A stretch of 64,000 nt of DNA, from positions 273,030 to 337,029 of the forward strand of contig QKWP01000367.1 in the NCBI GenBank assembly GCA_003550325.1. Reading direction: 5' to 3'. The position numbers and the translations under genes are program-made. Under the pieces are notes generated by a model. The model did no database searches. It was not told the DNA's origin and saw only the letters and a program-made list of their open reading frames with translations. Source of the DNA: Gigaspora rosea (taxonomy: Eukaryota; Glomeromycota; Glomeromycetes; Diversisporales; Gigasporaceae). How positions within the stretch are numbered: position 1 is the first letter of the stretch; every line of letters begins with the position of its first letter. Positions 23,395-35,721 of the stretch are shown piece by piece.

Positions 23395-24269
23395 TAAGGA
23401 TGAAAGAACTTGATTAAATTATGCTAGTTATTTGCAAGCCGAAGGTTCGAAGTTAATTTCTGGAACCGAGAGTTGGCTCAGAATGTGTTTTTTTGGCGTA
23501 CTGAAATACTTTCAGTAAATTCATAGTGCCGAAAATACAAAATCGTAAGACCTAAAACATTAATTAATAAATTTTAAAATGATACTGCTTATCGAAAACC
23601 CAAGTAATTACCTAGAAATTTTACAAGAGCTTTATTAAATGTTGAAGAATAAAGTTTCGCTTTAGAATTTTCTATTAACATATAAAATTTGAAAAAATTT
23701 AATTAAAGTGAAAAAAATTAGACCTCAACAATACAAGTCCAAAGTTTAATAGTATTCTTGCAAAAAAATCAAGCGTAACTGTACTTTGGCGAAGAGTTTT
23801 TAGCTAAAAAAAATCGAAAAAGAAGTGGGCGCATCTTTTAGAAATTTGAGCATTCTTTATAATTAAATAAAGTAAGATCATATTTTAATCGATTATTTTA
23901 ATTTCATCAATTAAAATCTGATCATAGTAAATTTAATTGAGTTACTACCTTAGTACATATTTATTGTACATATGGTGCGGGAAATTTAAAAAGTTCATTC
24001 AAAGAAATAATAGAATAATATGTACCTAATTGCAACTATACACACCTGAAATAAGCAGGTTACTGATGTGTTTAGCTTATCTTAAATGCGTTAAATAATT
24101 TTATTCTATATGAAGTAATTTCTGCACGTACCTCTATACTTTTTTACGGATTGAATCCAAATTTACTCAATTCAGATTATATTCGAATTTAACCGGATGT
24201 GTAAAATAGAATTCAAATTTAATCTAAATGGCCCAAAAAATGTAGGATCGAAGCTCTAGGTTTAGGTTT
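23395..24269. other. Intergenic, nothing recognised
   Basis: AT-rich. An imperfect inverted pair (ATCATATTTTAATCGATT / AATTAAAATCTGATCA) sits near 23876-23935. No coding signal. Confidence 0.4.
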
Positions 24270-24960
24270 AGTTTTTGGTTTGAAACCTTTAGGTTCCATT
24301 TCAAAAATCTAAAAACCTCATATACTCCAATTTTTGGAATTTATAAAAAAAGCTTATTTTTTTAAAACTTTAAAGCTATATAATTTTTGATCTACTGGTC
24401 CATTTAAATGATTTTACTACCAAAATGTTCATCTCTTTGAGATGATTCCAACAAGCCCAAAATTATATAAATCCAATTACGGGATCATGAGAAAATGCAC
24501 TGTCAAAAGGTGATACACCTGAAATTGGTTTGATCTATGTCAAACCAATTTCAGATGCGTTATCTATAATTGGATTTTTATAATTTTAGCTCATTGGAAT
24601 TGTCTTAAGAAGATGAACAGTTTGGTAGTAAAATCATTTAAAATGGACCAGTAGATTAAAAATTATTTAGCTTTAAAGTTTTAAAAAAATAAGCTTTTCT
24701 TATAAATTCCAAAAATTGGAGCATATGTGGTTTTTAAAAAGTTCCAAAAACTGGGTTCAAAACCTGGTTCCTAAACCTGAATTGAACCTAAAAACCTAAA
24801 ATCTATTATAAATTTAAGAAACTAAGAACCTAAGAACCTACCATGAACCTAAAAACCTATTATAAACCTAGGTTTCAAAATTGGAACCTGGATTTTAAGA
24901 ACCAGGTTCTAAAACTAGGTTCTTAGATTCTGAACATAGAAACTTTATTATTTCTAACTT
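24270..24960. repeat. Foldback palindrome (~24290-24765) with AGGTTC-word tail
   Basis: The arms pair around a centre near 24535 (GAAATTGGTTTG...CAAACCAATTTC). Matching landmarks include CTCCAATTTTTGGAATTTAT near 24327 and its complement near 24705, and the GATTTTACTACCAAA block near 24411 and its complement near 24625. From 24750 to 24960 the words AACCTA, GGTTC and their complements recur. The block TTTAGCTTTAAAGTTTTAAA near 24663 also appears inside the 1-4622 element near 4107, so the two are related. Confidence 0.65.
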
Positions 24961-25043
24961 ATATACATTATTTTGAGATAAAGTATTATTTCTAGAATCT
25001 AATTGTTACTAGTTATAAACAGATAAATAAATATCAGATAAAT

Positions 25044-25329
25044 AGGTCCCTAGATATCTAGTACAGAGATTATACTTTATTTTTTTAGCAAAAACCCCTG
25101 AAATTTAAGAAGCAAAAAAACAGTTTTTGGCAATTATTTTGGTATTTAGTAGTCCAATTTGAATGAACTTTTTTTTAAAATAAAGCTCTTAGTAATGCAC
25201 ATCTAATAAAAAAGTTTATTCAATTCTGATTACTAGGTCAGAAGTTATTTAAGTAAATATAGTTTTGTCATTTTTAGCAAATTAGATCAAAATTGAGTTA
25301 TACCCTATATAAGAGATGTCCAGGGTCCT
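25044..25329. mobile_element. hAT-type MITE, copy A (286 bp)
   Basis: Its ends are inverted relatives (AGGTCCCTAGATATCTAG and CCAGGGTCCT). It is flanked by AGATAAAT / AGGTAAAT, 8 bp with one mismatch. The whole element matches 50027-50323 in reverse orientation. Confidence 0.75.
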
Positions 25330-25520
25330 AGGTAAATACCAATACTTGCTCTTCAAGATACGCACTACTTTGAAATATGCATGATGTTATTTTGAAACCA
25401 CCTATACTATTTTTAGGAATGCATTTTTAAAATAATAGCTCTGTATATGCTATTTTAAGAATTTATAGTATCAAATATTTTTTAATATTTTTTTCTGTTT
25501 TTTTTTGAATAAATGTGTTT

Positions 25521-25823
25521 GTCACCAAAGGTGGCAGTCACCGGAGCATGATTGACCAATTAGATTGTGTAATGTTATGATCAAAACAAAAACAAAGCAT
25601 TGAAACTTACTATTGTTAGAGTCAGAATTAGATCCATAGTTAGAGTTTGGGTATAGCTTAGTATATAGTAAAATTTTGCAAAGATTTTTTTTTGCATAAA
25701 AAAAAGTAGTTTTATAGACAAAATTTTAAGTTAGAAAAAAAAATCAAAGTTTTTGCATTATTCACGTTATACATGATCCTTTGATCTAATTGGTTGATCA
25801 CACTTTGGTGGTATTCATGGTGG
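25521..25823. mobile_element. MITE-like inverted-repeat element
   Basis: The left arm (to ~25565) and right arm (from ~25780) share the inverted block TGAT.nACCAATTAGAT and CACCAAAG-type outer ends. The interior is non-coding. Ends are approximate. Confidence 0.45.
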
Positions 25824-26545
25824 ATCTACTATTAACTGCTTTTTATAATGCTACTTAAGACTTTTTACAAATGAAGCTTAAGTATTTTGTGTATTTCTGG
25901 AATTTATACTACCTGGATATACCTCACTTAGAGACGATTCTTTAAGCTAAGTAATTTGTAATAAATATATGCGTTAATTGACTTACAAAGCATAGCTGAT
26001 TGTTTGAGAAAAGAAAAATATAGTAACTTCATAATAACAATAATAAATTAAAATAGATTATTTTTTAAAGAGATTTTGCAGCCAAATTTGCCTGCAATTT
26101 TGAATAATATTTAAAATTTTTTTTTTTAAAAAAAACAAGAAATCAATTATTTAAATATTTTTTTTTTATATAATATATTATTTGAAATACTGTATAATTT
26201 ATCAACTTTATCATAAAAATTTTTTAAAAACTTTTAATTAATTAAAGTTCAAAAGTTTGTAAAAAAAATAATAGCTAGTTACTCAATAAATTCATAAATT
26301 CCTATATATACTGTTAATTTATATCCAGTAGAATCAACGAAATTTAAATGCAAACCCACCTGGGGTAATCCTTCTAAATATTTTCGCGTCACTTATCCTC
26401 GCAAGCTAGCATTTGTAAAATTCACTGGTTATATGATTTATAGAACGTAAAATATCGCTATTTAAAAATTTTGGAACAATAATTATAATAGTCGTTGTAT
26501 ACTACTTCTGGCATCTAAAATGGAGAGAATTTTTACAAGCATTCT
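25824..26545. other. Intergenic, nothing recognised
   Basis: AT-rich with poly-T/A runs (26120-26170). No gene or clear repeat end. Confidence 0.4.
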
Positions 26546-26554
26546 TAAACTTAA

Positions 26555-27010
26555 GCCACAAATAAATTACATAATCTTTTTTTTTTATTATAAACTTCAC
26601 CATCATATCTTCGGGCTAAATCAATTTCCAAAATCCGAAATATTTCGCCAATAGAAACAATTTCGCTAAAACGAAATAGCTTTGGTTCAACCTGTAAAAT
26701 ATATTTCACGATGCAACTCCTTATTCATTGTTCCCTCAATTCTACAATCGTTTCCAACACCGTACACACCCATACAACCCCATATCTTTACAGATCCCCA
26801 CCAAATCTTACCGTCGGCTTTACATGCTGCGGTAATAAGAGCGATTTTGGATCTTTCCAACACAATTCTCTTCCATCTGTGCCAAAAATTTTGAACTTCG
26901 ATTCATCCGAAGAATTCGCTTTTCGCTAATCTTCGACGGTCCAATGAAGCGAATTGTCTTCGCTTGTTTTTGTCCCGTGGATGAAGTAGAGGTTTTTTTC
27001 TTTATTTTAG
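26555..27010 (-). pseudogene. Tc1/mariner transposase fragment
   Basis: On the minus strand, pieces of a Tc1-type transposase follow in order but in different frames: KPLLHPRDKNKRRQFA (~27000-26950), SDESKFKIFGTDGREL and VKPTVRFGGG (~26930-26800), then VKIWGCMGVYGVG and RIEGTMNKELHREI (~26795-26700). The SDESKF Asp corresponds to the second... or first catalytic-core acidic position of the DD34E family as usually written (FSDE); the third acidic region is missing. Downstream, EPKLFRFSEIVSIGEIFRIL can be read to ~26555 and does not belong to the transposase as I know it; its source is unclear. At least two frame breaks are present. Confidence 0.65.
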
Positions 27011-27523
27011 AAATAATGCGCGACGTGGTTTATATATTTTTGGAACAAATACACGATTTGTGAAACATAAATTATCGTGATCTAAAAAAAGTTTAATAAT
27101 TATGATAGTTACCGTAGAAAGTTGGAAAAAAAGGCGCGACAATGGAGAAATGACGCCTATTTCAAAAATTTTATGAAACTGCTGTGTTTTGGGGAAATAA
27201 AGTTATGACAATGACAGGTACAATACTTAATTTAAGACGTTTAATTTGTCTCAGAAAAATTCATTGATATAAAATATTTCTTTTAGTAGGTGACTTGAAC
27301 GATGTACTTTGGCTGGCGCAAGTACATTATAATATGGGCAATATGTCAGTGCTCAAAAATTAATATGGAATCTTATAGATTCGAGCGCTGTATGCCGATT
27401 TCTAGCTGCAAAGTGTTGCGTGAGTATGAATTAATCAGCAAATGTTCCATCACAATACGTTAGAATGTATGTCTTAATTTTGATAAAACTAGTGCTCGTT
27501 AAATGTTGCTTACACTTAACTTA

Positions 27524-27640
27524 GGGTGGTTGGCAAGCTAGGCTGACAAACTTTTTTTTTTAGCTTGCCAAATAATAATGGCGAAATTCATAATTGTCTC
27601 GTCAAGCTTGCCAACTCGCCAGCTTGTTTGCCAACTACCC
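27524..27640. mobile_element. MITE, 117 bp, upstream of the CDC16 relic
   Basis: The ends GGGTGGTTGGCAAGC and GTTTGCCAACTACCC are inverted repeats, with a 7-bp flank TAACTTA at both sides. The interior repeats GCTTGCCA words. Confidence 0.7.
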
Positions 27641-28195
27641 TAACTTAATTACGTAATATCAATTTTAGATTAAAATGGAAAAGTACCAAGAAGTATTAAG
27701 TATTCTTGATTATGAAAATCCATTTATTGATAGAGGTTCGTTGACATGTAAAAAAAAAAATAAACTCACATAAATTAATAATATGTAAACGTGTAATTTT
27801 GTTTGTAGATTATAATTCGGTTGACAAAAACACAGAATGAGGGATTAGTGTGAGCCTTTCATAAATAACTTTGTGAATATATATAGTTTTTATACGTTTC
27901 ATTAAATATAATTCCTACTGTTCCTGCTTATATTAGCTTGAAGCTTCCATTTGCTATCTACGCGTACTCTCGACAGTCTGACCTCAATAACGCTAAACAG
28001 TGGTTTGAAAAAGCGCTGGAAATAGATGTTAAATGTTTTGAGGTGTGCCGATGTCTCTTATTTAATTTATTTTTTAAATTAATAAATTTAAAAATGCTAT
28101 TTATGTAGGAACTAGTCAAATCACATGATGACAAGTAAGGAAGGTAAATTCAACGCGTAAACATGTGCTTTCCGACTGTATCTAAATGTTTGTTT

Positions 28196-28843
28196 TAGTG
28201 TTTTGACCCGGGTGGGTGTCACCCGGGTCACCCGCGGGTGGGTGGGTGACCCGGGTCAAGTTGTAACAGCCTGGGTGAGAACGGGTGGGTCAACCCGCGG
28301 GTGACCCGTGGGTTGACCCACGGGTGACCCGTCACGGGTCACCCACGGGCAGAGACCCGATACAAATTAATGCAAATTTGTGAAGTCGACAGAATCAAAT
28401 TCGAAAAATATTTAATAGTAAATTATTTAAAGGAAACCATAATGCAATACAGAATTTTAATAAATAGTATTATAGCAGATAGTATTTCTGCATTACAGCG
28501 TTACGGCATTATGGCTTTATAGCATTACGGACTTTACGGCATTAGGCTTTACGGCTCACAGCAATTACAGCAAAAAATACGGCAATGCCGTAATCGTACT
28601 AATTTGTAAAATTAATTCTACCACCAACTATAGGTTAACCCACCTGGGTCAAATCACTAGTCATATTAACCACCTGAGATTTTTTTTTAATTGAACCAGG
28701 TGACTCGACGAGTCACCTGTTGGGTCACCTGTCGGGTGACCGGTTAGTGCCTTTTTTTGGACTGACCTGTTTCCACCCGGGTGGCACATTGTCCACCCGT
28801 CGGGTGACCCGGGTGAAGATTTTTTAGACAGGTCAATTCACTA
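28196..28843. mobile_element. hAT-type element made of ACCCGGGT words, inside a CDC16-relic intron
   Basis: It begins TAGTGTTTTGACCCGGGTGG and ends CAGGTCAATTCACTA, flanked by a perfect 8-bp duplication GTTTGTTT. Both end regions are filled with GGGTGACCCG/CACGGGT words in both orientations, far GC-richer than the surroundings. A 180-bp segment (28441-28620) in the middle also occurs in another element at 45267-45438. Confidence 0.85.
28441..28620 (+). repeat. 180-bp TTACGGC-word repeat shared with 45267-45438
   Basis: Begins AATGCAATACAGAATTTTAA and ends AAATTAATTCTA; the middle iterates GGCATTACGGC/GGCTTTACGGC and contains GGCAATGCCGT. It lies in the centre of a hAT-type element in both places. 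No target duplication of its own was found. Confidence 0.7.
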
Positions 28844-30972
28844 GTTTGTTTACCTGATTAAGCTCTTCAATTATATATAGAATGGGGCTTGGTTAATTCA
28901 TTAAAATTCGATGAACAATTAGAATATGAAGAAAGCATATTTTATCAAAATGAATTACATATCAATGCTGAAGAAGGTCAAACATTATTAGACCTCTTAT
29001 TTAGCAGATATAGTATGTTTCACCATGCTTGTTATATGTTAAATAGTACGAACACGTAACAGAAATTCAAGAAGCACGATCAGAATTAGAAAATAAATTT
29101 CGATTATCAAACAATGCAGATATATTATTAAGCCATGCAGATGAATTATATACTCAATGTCGTTTCAAAGAATGCCTTGAAGTCACAACTAAGTATATAT
29201 TTAATGGATATTTATTGTAAAAGATTTATTTTTTAATATTTTTAATTTAAAAAAAGATTGCTTGAACTTGATATGTACAACCAAGTGTGTCTTCCTATTC
29301 ACATTGTGTGTCTCCAGAGTTGCATGAGAAAAACAAATTATTCTTGTTGCTCACGAATTTGACAGAGAAGATCACCGGCATAAACAAGATCTTACATATT
29401 TGGATACTTAACGTTGGTTGCTATAACTTTCTGATTGATCCGAATGACGAAGCGAGAAGATATTTTACGTGGGTAGAATTTTCAGTTTTAGAATAACAAA
29501 ATATCATTTTAACAACATTTTTCTAACTTTATATTAAATAATACAATATTTTAATTCCGTTAAATAACATTATTAAAAATATCCATATTTAGCAAGGCAT
29601 CTACTATGGATTCTCATTGCGGGCCAGCGTGGGTAGGATTTGGACATACTTTTGCTATAGAATCAGATCATGATCAAGCTTATTCTACAGCAACAAAATT
29701 ATATTCAGGGTATTGTTTTTATCTATGCTTTACTATCAAACTGATCTATTATTAACATTTTTTTTATAATCATATAATTAGTCCTACTCTTTTCATTGGT
29801 ATGCAATATCTTCAAGCCAAAAATCTTCTGTTTGCTGAAGAATATCTATTGACAAGCTCTGTGAAAGTAATCCATTGGTATTAAAACGAGTTGGGTGTGC
29901 TTTATTTTCAAAAGCTCAAGTAATATATTATAGTATACTAAATGATTTAAGATTGCTCCTTAAAACAATTCTTTATCAGGTATGCCCAATCAGTTGATTC
30001 CTTTAAGAATGCACTTAAGGTAGCAGAGGAAACAAAATGTCTGCCACAAGTATGGGAAACAATATGGATTAATCTTAGCCATGCATTCAGGCAACTTTGG
30101 TAGTTATCTATACCTTATTATAACTTAAAACGATTTATATTTTATTCTTTTTAATCATAATTTTTGATCATTTTCATCCTAGTGAGTTGGATATTGCTCA
30201 TATTTCCAAAAAGCAGTTTCTATGTCGCCACCAAAGCATTAACTGCATTAGGATACATTTATTATGTGAAGGAAGAATTTGAAGAGGTTATCATGTATTA
30301 TCATGAGGTTTTATATCAATTTTATATTATAATTTCATAGTTTTGACTCATTAACTTGCTTGTTATTTGGATTATTAACAATATCGAACCTATAATTGGT
30401 AGGCATTGGGTATATGTCCTTACGATCCGATTACACATGATCTTTTTGAGTTCATGTCTTAAAGACATGGTCCATTGTTAAGGGAATTTTTAAAGTAGGC
30501 CATTATTTTATGGTAGCTTAAAATATGATTGATTAGTGTTTGCGTCTTTTTTATAAAACGGTTACAAAAGAATTATAATTTTTAATAAAGAATTGATTCA
30601 AAATAACGGAAAAATTATTAAACAATAAAAAAAATTATATAAATAATAATAAAAAACTTGTATTTATTTGGGAAATTTTGAAGATATACATTTCGCAAAT
30701 TTAATATTATCATTTTCGTCATTATTAAGTCAAAGAACATTAAAAACATTGGCATAAAAACTTTATTATAAGCAGATTTATTTTCGCGAAAATATTCACT
30801 TGATACATTTAAAACCATTTATTTACACATTAATAATTGAACTATGAAAATAATTTTCTTTATTTAAAATTTCTTTTCAGGATACTTAGTTTCGTTAAAA
30901 AAAAAAACAAAAAAAAAAGCCTACTTGTCCTAGTCACCACGTAGAGGTGTATCCTATGACTAGGAAATGTCT

Positions 30973-31312
30973 CGACAAAGAACACGCAAAAACCCGAGTG
31001 AGCTGGGAATTTTATCAAACCTCAGTTTTTTCGAGCAAAAACTGATTAGATAACCCCTGCTGCTTGTCGATTTGTTGCTTTGAAGTTCAAGTTGACGAAA
31101 ACGTGACCTGCTCGAAGGAACACGAGAAAAAAAAATCTTGACTAAGGACTCGCAAAAACTCAAGTGAGCTGGGAATTTTATCAAACCTCAGTTCTTCGAG
31201 CAAGAACTGATTAAATAACCCCTGCCGCTTGTCAGTTTATTGCTTTGAGGCCCATGTTGCCAAAATGTGACCTGCTCGAAAAGAACACGAGAAAAAAAAT
31301 AAACAAACAAAA
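30973..31312 (+). repeat. Two-copy direct repeat, ~165 bp unit
   Basis: The units 30973-31136 and 31140-31312 share GTGAGCTGGGAATTTTATCA, the CAGTT...TTCGAGCAA block and a GTGACCTGCTCGAA end, with scattered substitutions. The function is unknown and no frame is conserved. Confidence 0.7.
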
Positions 31313-31918
31313 AAAATAGCCAATAACAAAAAATATTGTAATATTTTAAAAAATATTCCGATATTCTTTGAAACAGTTGGGATCAAAGGTATAACCTCTG
31401 GTTGGGATATTCTCAAAGAACACAAAATATTTTTTAAAAATTACAGCATTTCTGTTAAAGGTTCCAAGAACGGGTAATAAAATATGTCAAATTAATAATG
31501 TATATCATGGGGAAGGATAGTAACGAAAAAAACGATATGGTATCAAAAAAAACGGATATTAAGGAAAATAAAAAAATAAAAGGGAGAACGTAGCTAGTTA
31601 GTATATAGTGCAATAGTGAGTGAAAGGTTGAAAAGTGACCCCTTATATATCTTTCAACGCGTACAACATCGTGACGTATTTTTGACTAATTAATCTGCTG
31701 ATCTGCTGACCTGGGAATCTGGAATTGGGGTCAAAACAAAACAAACGTCAACTACCCCATAAAAATTTTATTGTCACGTGATGATTGACAGTAAATTGGC
31801 CAATAATTAGGCATAATTTTGTGTAATGTAACACGATCAGGAAGATCCAAAAATATACACCTGCGCATTAACAAAAGGTTAAGTTTTCCCCAAGCGATTT
31901 TACCATTAAAGCCCTTAA

Positions 31919-31952
31919 CTAATCCTAACCCTAACCCTAACCCTAATCCTAA
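31919..31952 (-). repeat. Interstitial telomere-like tract
   Basis: Reads CCTAACCCTAACCCTAACCC with one variant unit at each end, i.e. about 4-5 TTAGGG units on the minus strand. Shorter ones are at 2566-2583 and 55407-55422. Confidence 0.75.
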
Positions 31953-34806
31953 TCTCCAAAAATTATGGCAATACTGGGGAAGATGTTTTTGCCAAAAATC
32001 GAAAATCCGTATATAAGAAACCCTAAACAAAAAATTTTCGTTGAATAATTTTAGTATATAAATAGTCTCCTTACCCTAACAATAACGAACTTTAAATAGG
32101 TTTGCTGTGCCACAAACCTGGCAGAAGTGCCTGGAATTGATGCCTGTGATTGGCTAAAAATGACGGCATAAATTTTAGAATTTTGAGTGACAATACCAGC
32201 ATAGTCATGTCTTTGATCTTTAGAATTATTTTCGAAAGTACATTATAACTTATAATAGAATGTAAATGGTTTTTTTATGGCGATAGAAGATATTTTGCGA
32301 ATTATTATTTGATGTTTGAGTGATGAATGATCACTAATTTGAAAAGCATAATAAAATAAGATATTTAAGTTCATAAATCTTTGGTGTAATTTTAAACAAT
32401 TAGAAACTTCCATTATCGTCTTTCGTGTAGACTTTACATCGACTTTTCATCTCCCCTATCCAGGATCTACCTTTTCCAGAGAAGGAATTGGTTCTTAGCA
32501 AAAATTGAGAAGACCGGTTAGATGTTCTGTGTTGTTTCAAAGTGAAATTCAATTTAGCAAATCGGTAAAAGCGTATATATACGTGTTTGCAGAGCATGTA
32601 TGATACGAAAAACCTACCTCTAATAGGGAGATGCTGGAGGAAATAGAATTGGGGACTGGGAATGTTTAATAAACGTTCTTGGGCCTTCCAACCAATGAGA
32701 TACGCCAGTGATACGCCTCTACATGGTGGTTGGAGGTTTCCTCTGAAACTAAAGCATCTCTACATATTTCTATTTTATATTTTATTTATTTATTTTTTTA
32801 ATAGTTTAATGATAAATAAAGTTTAATAAATAAATGTATTTATTATTTTAATGATAACTTATTTTAAATAATAAAGATGCAATAAAATTTAATGATAACA
32901 AATAAGTGTATAAGTTATATTGTTTTAATGATATATTATTAAATAATAAAAATTTGCATAACGATTTTAACGAAAGAATATTCATTGTTTTTTCTTTTAC
33001 TTAAAAAAAAAAAGTATTAAAAATATCTATTAAAAATATCTTCGATTTAGTGAATCGATATAGTGAAAAAATTTTTTGAATTACGATAATAGTGAAAATT
33101 CAGTATTCTTCGCGTATAGACTATAGTGATGACCTTTTTTCTTAGCTCAATGACTTAACAAAAGTGAGTAGTACAGTATAAAGAACGAAACTCGAAACTA
33201 ATATTAAAAAAACAGTGCAACGGGAATACAATATATTAAATAATAATCACAATGAGAGGTTACAGAATTAAAAAAAAAAATCGCGTATTTCGGAAATAAG
33301 TGGTGTTTAAAAACCTTATTTGTGTATCAAATTTTGAAATCAGAAAGCGTTTAAAGACTCTTATTTTAACGATAAAGATTATCACTTCAATTTATCAAAA
33401 AATGAAATAAAGTTGATACATCGCTCATTTGAAAATGAATACATAATCTATTTCTGTCAAAATTAAATGCATAAAAGGTTATGCTAAAAAAAAAAAAAAA
33501 GATTGCATACAACTGGAATTGTATGTTCAATTGCGAGAATGTTAAAACAATTAAATAAAAAAAGATCTTTAATCTAGTATACAATACTTGAAGAATAGAA
33601 ACGCAATGTTCGACAAGTTTAAATTCAAACCGAATTTTTATTTAAAATCTGAATTTAAAAATTATATGCATAACTTTCGCGCAACAGTTAAATTTGATAC
33701 AATTCTACTTTAAAATTACTAACAATGAATACGAGTATTTTTTTGAATTCAAATAATAATATTAGGATCTAAAAATTATGAAAAAAAAGGGAAACGTGCT
33801 TTTTCGAAAATAATAAGAACATGATTCAAGAGAAATAATGTTATAAATTTATAATTTTATTATTGTTATATTACACAAATTATTTGGACTGATTAATACA
33901 CCACCAACCTGGCACACATTCAAGGATTGCGTTTACTTTAGAACATGATGTAATTGCCAATAACAATAATACAATCTTGATTGTTAAAAAAGAATGCTAC
34001 ATGCAAACCAGCAAGAAGCAAAATTTGCACCCAAACCTCCTCCACACATATAAAATCATGTTGGATCCATATAAATTTTGCCAGTTTATAGTAATTTAAC
34101 CACATATCAAGTAAACCTGCTTTGGGAGACCACCAATAATGCTATACATATTCCTGGGAACTTATTGTGTTTATACATGATTGCACCAATGTTTGCTACT
34201 TATATTCTCATTATTTCAATAAAAACCATTCTATCATTAATAATATTTAGCACTATCATTATCATTATGAAACTTTTTAGTGATTTACACTTTATACACA
34301 TGGCAAAGTACGTGCACAAAACTAGTGTGGATAATATAAATAAATATATGACTAAATATAGTAATTTAACAAAACCATATTATAAGCATTTATATCGTAT
34401 CTCACTCACTATGACAACGTACATTTAGAGAATGATAAGAACAGTAAGAAAGATTGCATTTATGGGAGTGGTTTTTATTTCCTGACAGTCATTTTCCATT
34501 AACCGACATCACATAGGGTTACGTTAGCATTTTATTAGTCGCGGGTTAGTAAATTTTCACCTGTGTGATTTCAATTAAATGGCCTTTAGGAGAAATGACA
34601 GTCGGTAAAGCGTGGTGTAACTGAGTTCAATATTATATAATACAGTTAACTTTTAAACAGGTACAACATATGATAACTCCAAACAAGGGAGAGATATAAA
34701 TACACTTTAAATTCGTGCAATTCACTTCTCCAGGCATCTATCTAGTCTTGTCATTTACAATTTATTTATTATTAACCGATTAATAACAGATAATATTATT
34801 CTCACT

Positions 34807-35721
34807 ATGTCAAACAACACAACGATTGACGAACAAATTTGCATGATCCAAGGTGATTCCGATATTATAGGGCCAGGAGTAAGGCTGTCGAATTACTTAC
34901 AAGTTATGCTAATATTTGTAAAAATACTTGTGTTAGAAGAAAATTTTATTGAATCAGCAGAAAACGGATTGATTACAATCATATGTTTATTTATAGCCGC
35001 AATAATTCAATCCAATATCAATGGTATACATGAAGTGTACTTAATGATATTATCTCAGTTCGGATGGTCTCTTTATATGGCATCAATGGGAGGGATATAT
35101 TATGCAGGTACTCATGGTAACTTTAAACCTGAACATAAAAAAAAGTTAAAAAAATTTTCAATAGTGATGAATCTAACCGGCATATTATATATATGCTATA
35201 ACATATGGTTCTGGGCAAATATTAGATTTAGTTTACCTCAACAAATATGTGGCGACAAAATAAAAATCTATTTTTTCTTTATTCCACTTGACCCAACGGG
35301 TTGGATACGAGACTTCTATTTAATATTGTTCTGTATTGGACTATCAGGAATAGGATTAAGTGTGATATTAATTTCATTTTGCAACATTATTTATTTCATT
35401 CTGCGTAAGCCTAATAGAAATATAGAACATAATTTACCACGTGAAGATTCAGTATCATTGTCCTCTTCTATTCCTATATTAAACTGTTGTTCTAAGTGTT
35501 GTATTTGTATATTTGCATTACTTATTTTTGGGGTATTAATAGGTTCAATTGAAATAACAGTACAAAAAAATCCAATAATGGGAATTTGGGAATGGAGTTT
35601 TGGACAGATATTGGTTATGGTTATAACTTCGGTAGATCTATTAAATACAGTAATCTCAATAATTAATTTATGTGTTAAATTTTACAAAGAAACCATTGAA
35701 GAATCTAAATCTGTTCATTAA
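34807..35721 (+). CDS. Fungal multi-pass membrane protein of unknown function, 304 aa
   Basis: A single-exon frame of 304 residues opens at a clear ATG. After a short polar head with DIIGPGVRLSNYLQ (residues ~20-33), six to seven hydrophobic segments follow (about 33-45, 53-68, 76-96, 117-139, 167-198, 229-250, 268-292), with basic loops (PEHKKKLKKF, KPNRN) between. The GPGVR-x-S-x-Y-x-Q start recalls an uncharacterised family of fungal membrane proteins found mainly in basidiomycetes and Rhizophagus; that link is from memory of the motif. No catalytic motif is seen. The cysteine cluster CCSKCCICIF (~226-235) may be lipid-modified. The tail is short and charged. Codon use is AT-rich like its neighbours. 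Confidence 0.7.
   Translation: MSNNTTIDEQICMIQGDSDIIGPGVRLSNYLQVMLIFVKILVLEENFIESAENGLITIICLFIAAIIQSNINGIHEVYLMILSQFGWSLYMASMGGIYYAGTHGNFKPEHKKKLKKFSIVMNLTGILYICYNIWFWANIRFSLPQQICGDKIKIYFFFIPLDPTGWIRDFYLILFCIGLSGIGLSVILISFCNIIYFILRKPNRNIEHNLPREDSVSLSSSIPILNCCSKCCICIFALLIFGVLIGSIEITVQKNPIMGIWEWSFGQILVMVITSVDLLNTVISIINLCVKFYKETIEESKSVH

Larger units (their letters stand above)
27675..30462 (+). pseudogene. CDC16: Broken copy of CDC16 (APC6), TPR subunit of the anaphase-promoting complex
   Basis: Exon-like pieces with GT-AG borders read in order as the Cdc16/APC6 TPR scaffold: MEKYQEVLSILDYENPF; DLNNAKQWFEKALEIDVKCFE; ELVKSH; WGLVNSLKFDEQLEYEES; YEHVTEIQEARSELENK; LLELDMYNQVCLPIHIVCL; STMDSHCGPAWVGFGHTF; PTLFIGMQYLQAKNLLFAEE; NALKVAEETKCLPQVW; ALGICPYDPITHDLFEFMS. 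It cannot be translated: there is a stop near 27839, a 2-bp loss near 28122, a 1-bp loss near 29312, lost codons near 29690, and frame changes near 29860-29885 and 30200-30240. A hAT element sits in the intron after 28140. The body around 29330-29420 is strongly diverged. An intact CDC16 is expected elsewhere, because the gene is essential in other fungi. Confidence 0.8.
30463..34806. other. Long intergenic region with few identifiable parts
   Basis: No gene could be supported. It holds two direct repeats (30973-31312), an interstitial telomere-like tract (~31919-31952), AT-rich simple sequence (32790-33000), a short inverted tract near 33040-33110, and a candidate inverted-repeat element around 34455-34630 (CCGACATCACATAGGGTTA resembles a block at ~50650). 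The open frame at 34078-34428 starts at TTG and lacks support. Confidence 0.4.

Noticed and set aside
28196-28843. CRISPR-like or promoter-like GC repeat array
   Set aside because: The GGGTGACCCG words are in both orientations without spacers and lie within clean hAT-type ends and an 8-bp duplication.
31752-32030. Frames with Gly-Leu or Asn-Pro repeats
   Set aside because: Direct translation of the telomere-like tract, in both strands.
34078-34428. 116-aa frame near the membrane-protein gene
   Set aside because: Starts at TTG, hydrophobic stretch arises from T-rich sequence, and nothing links it to the 304-aa protein.
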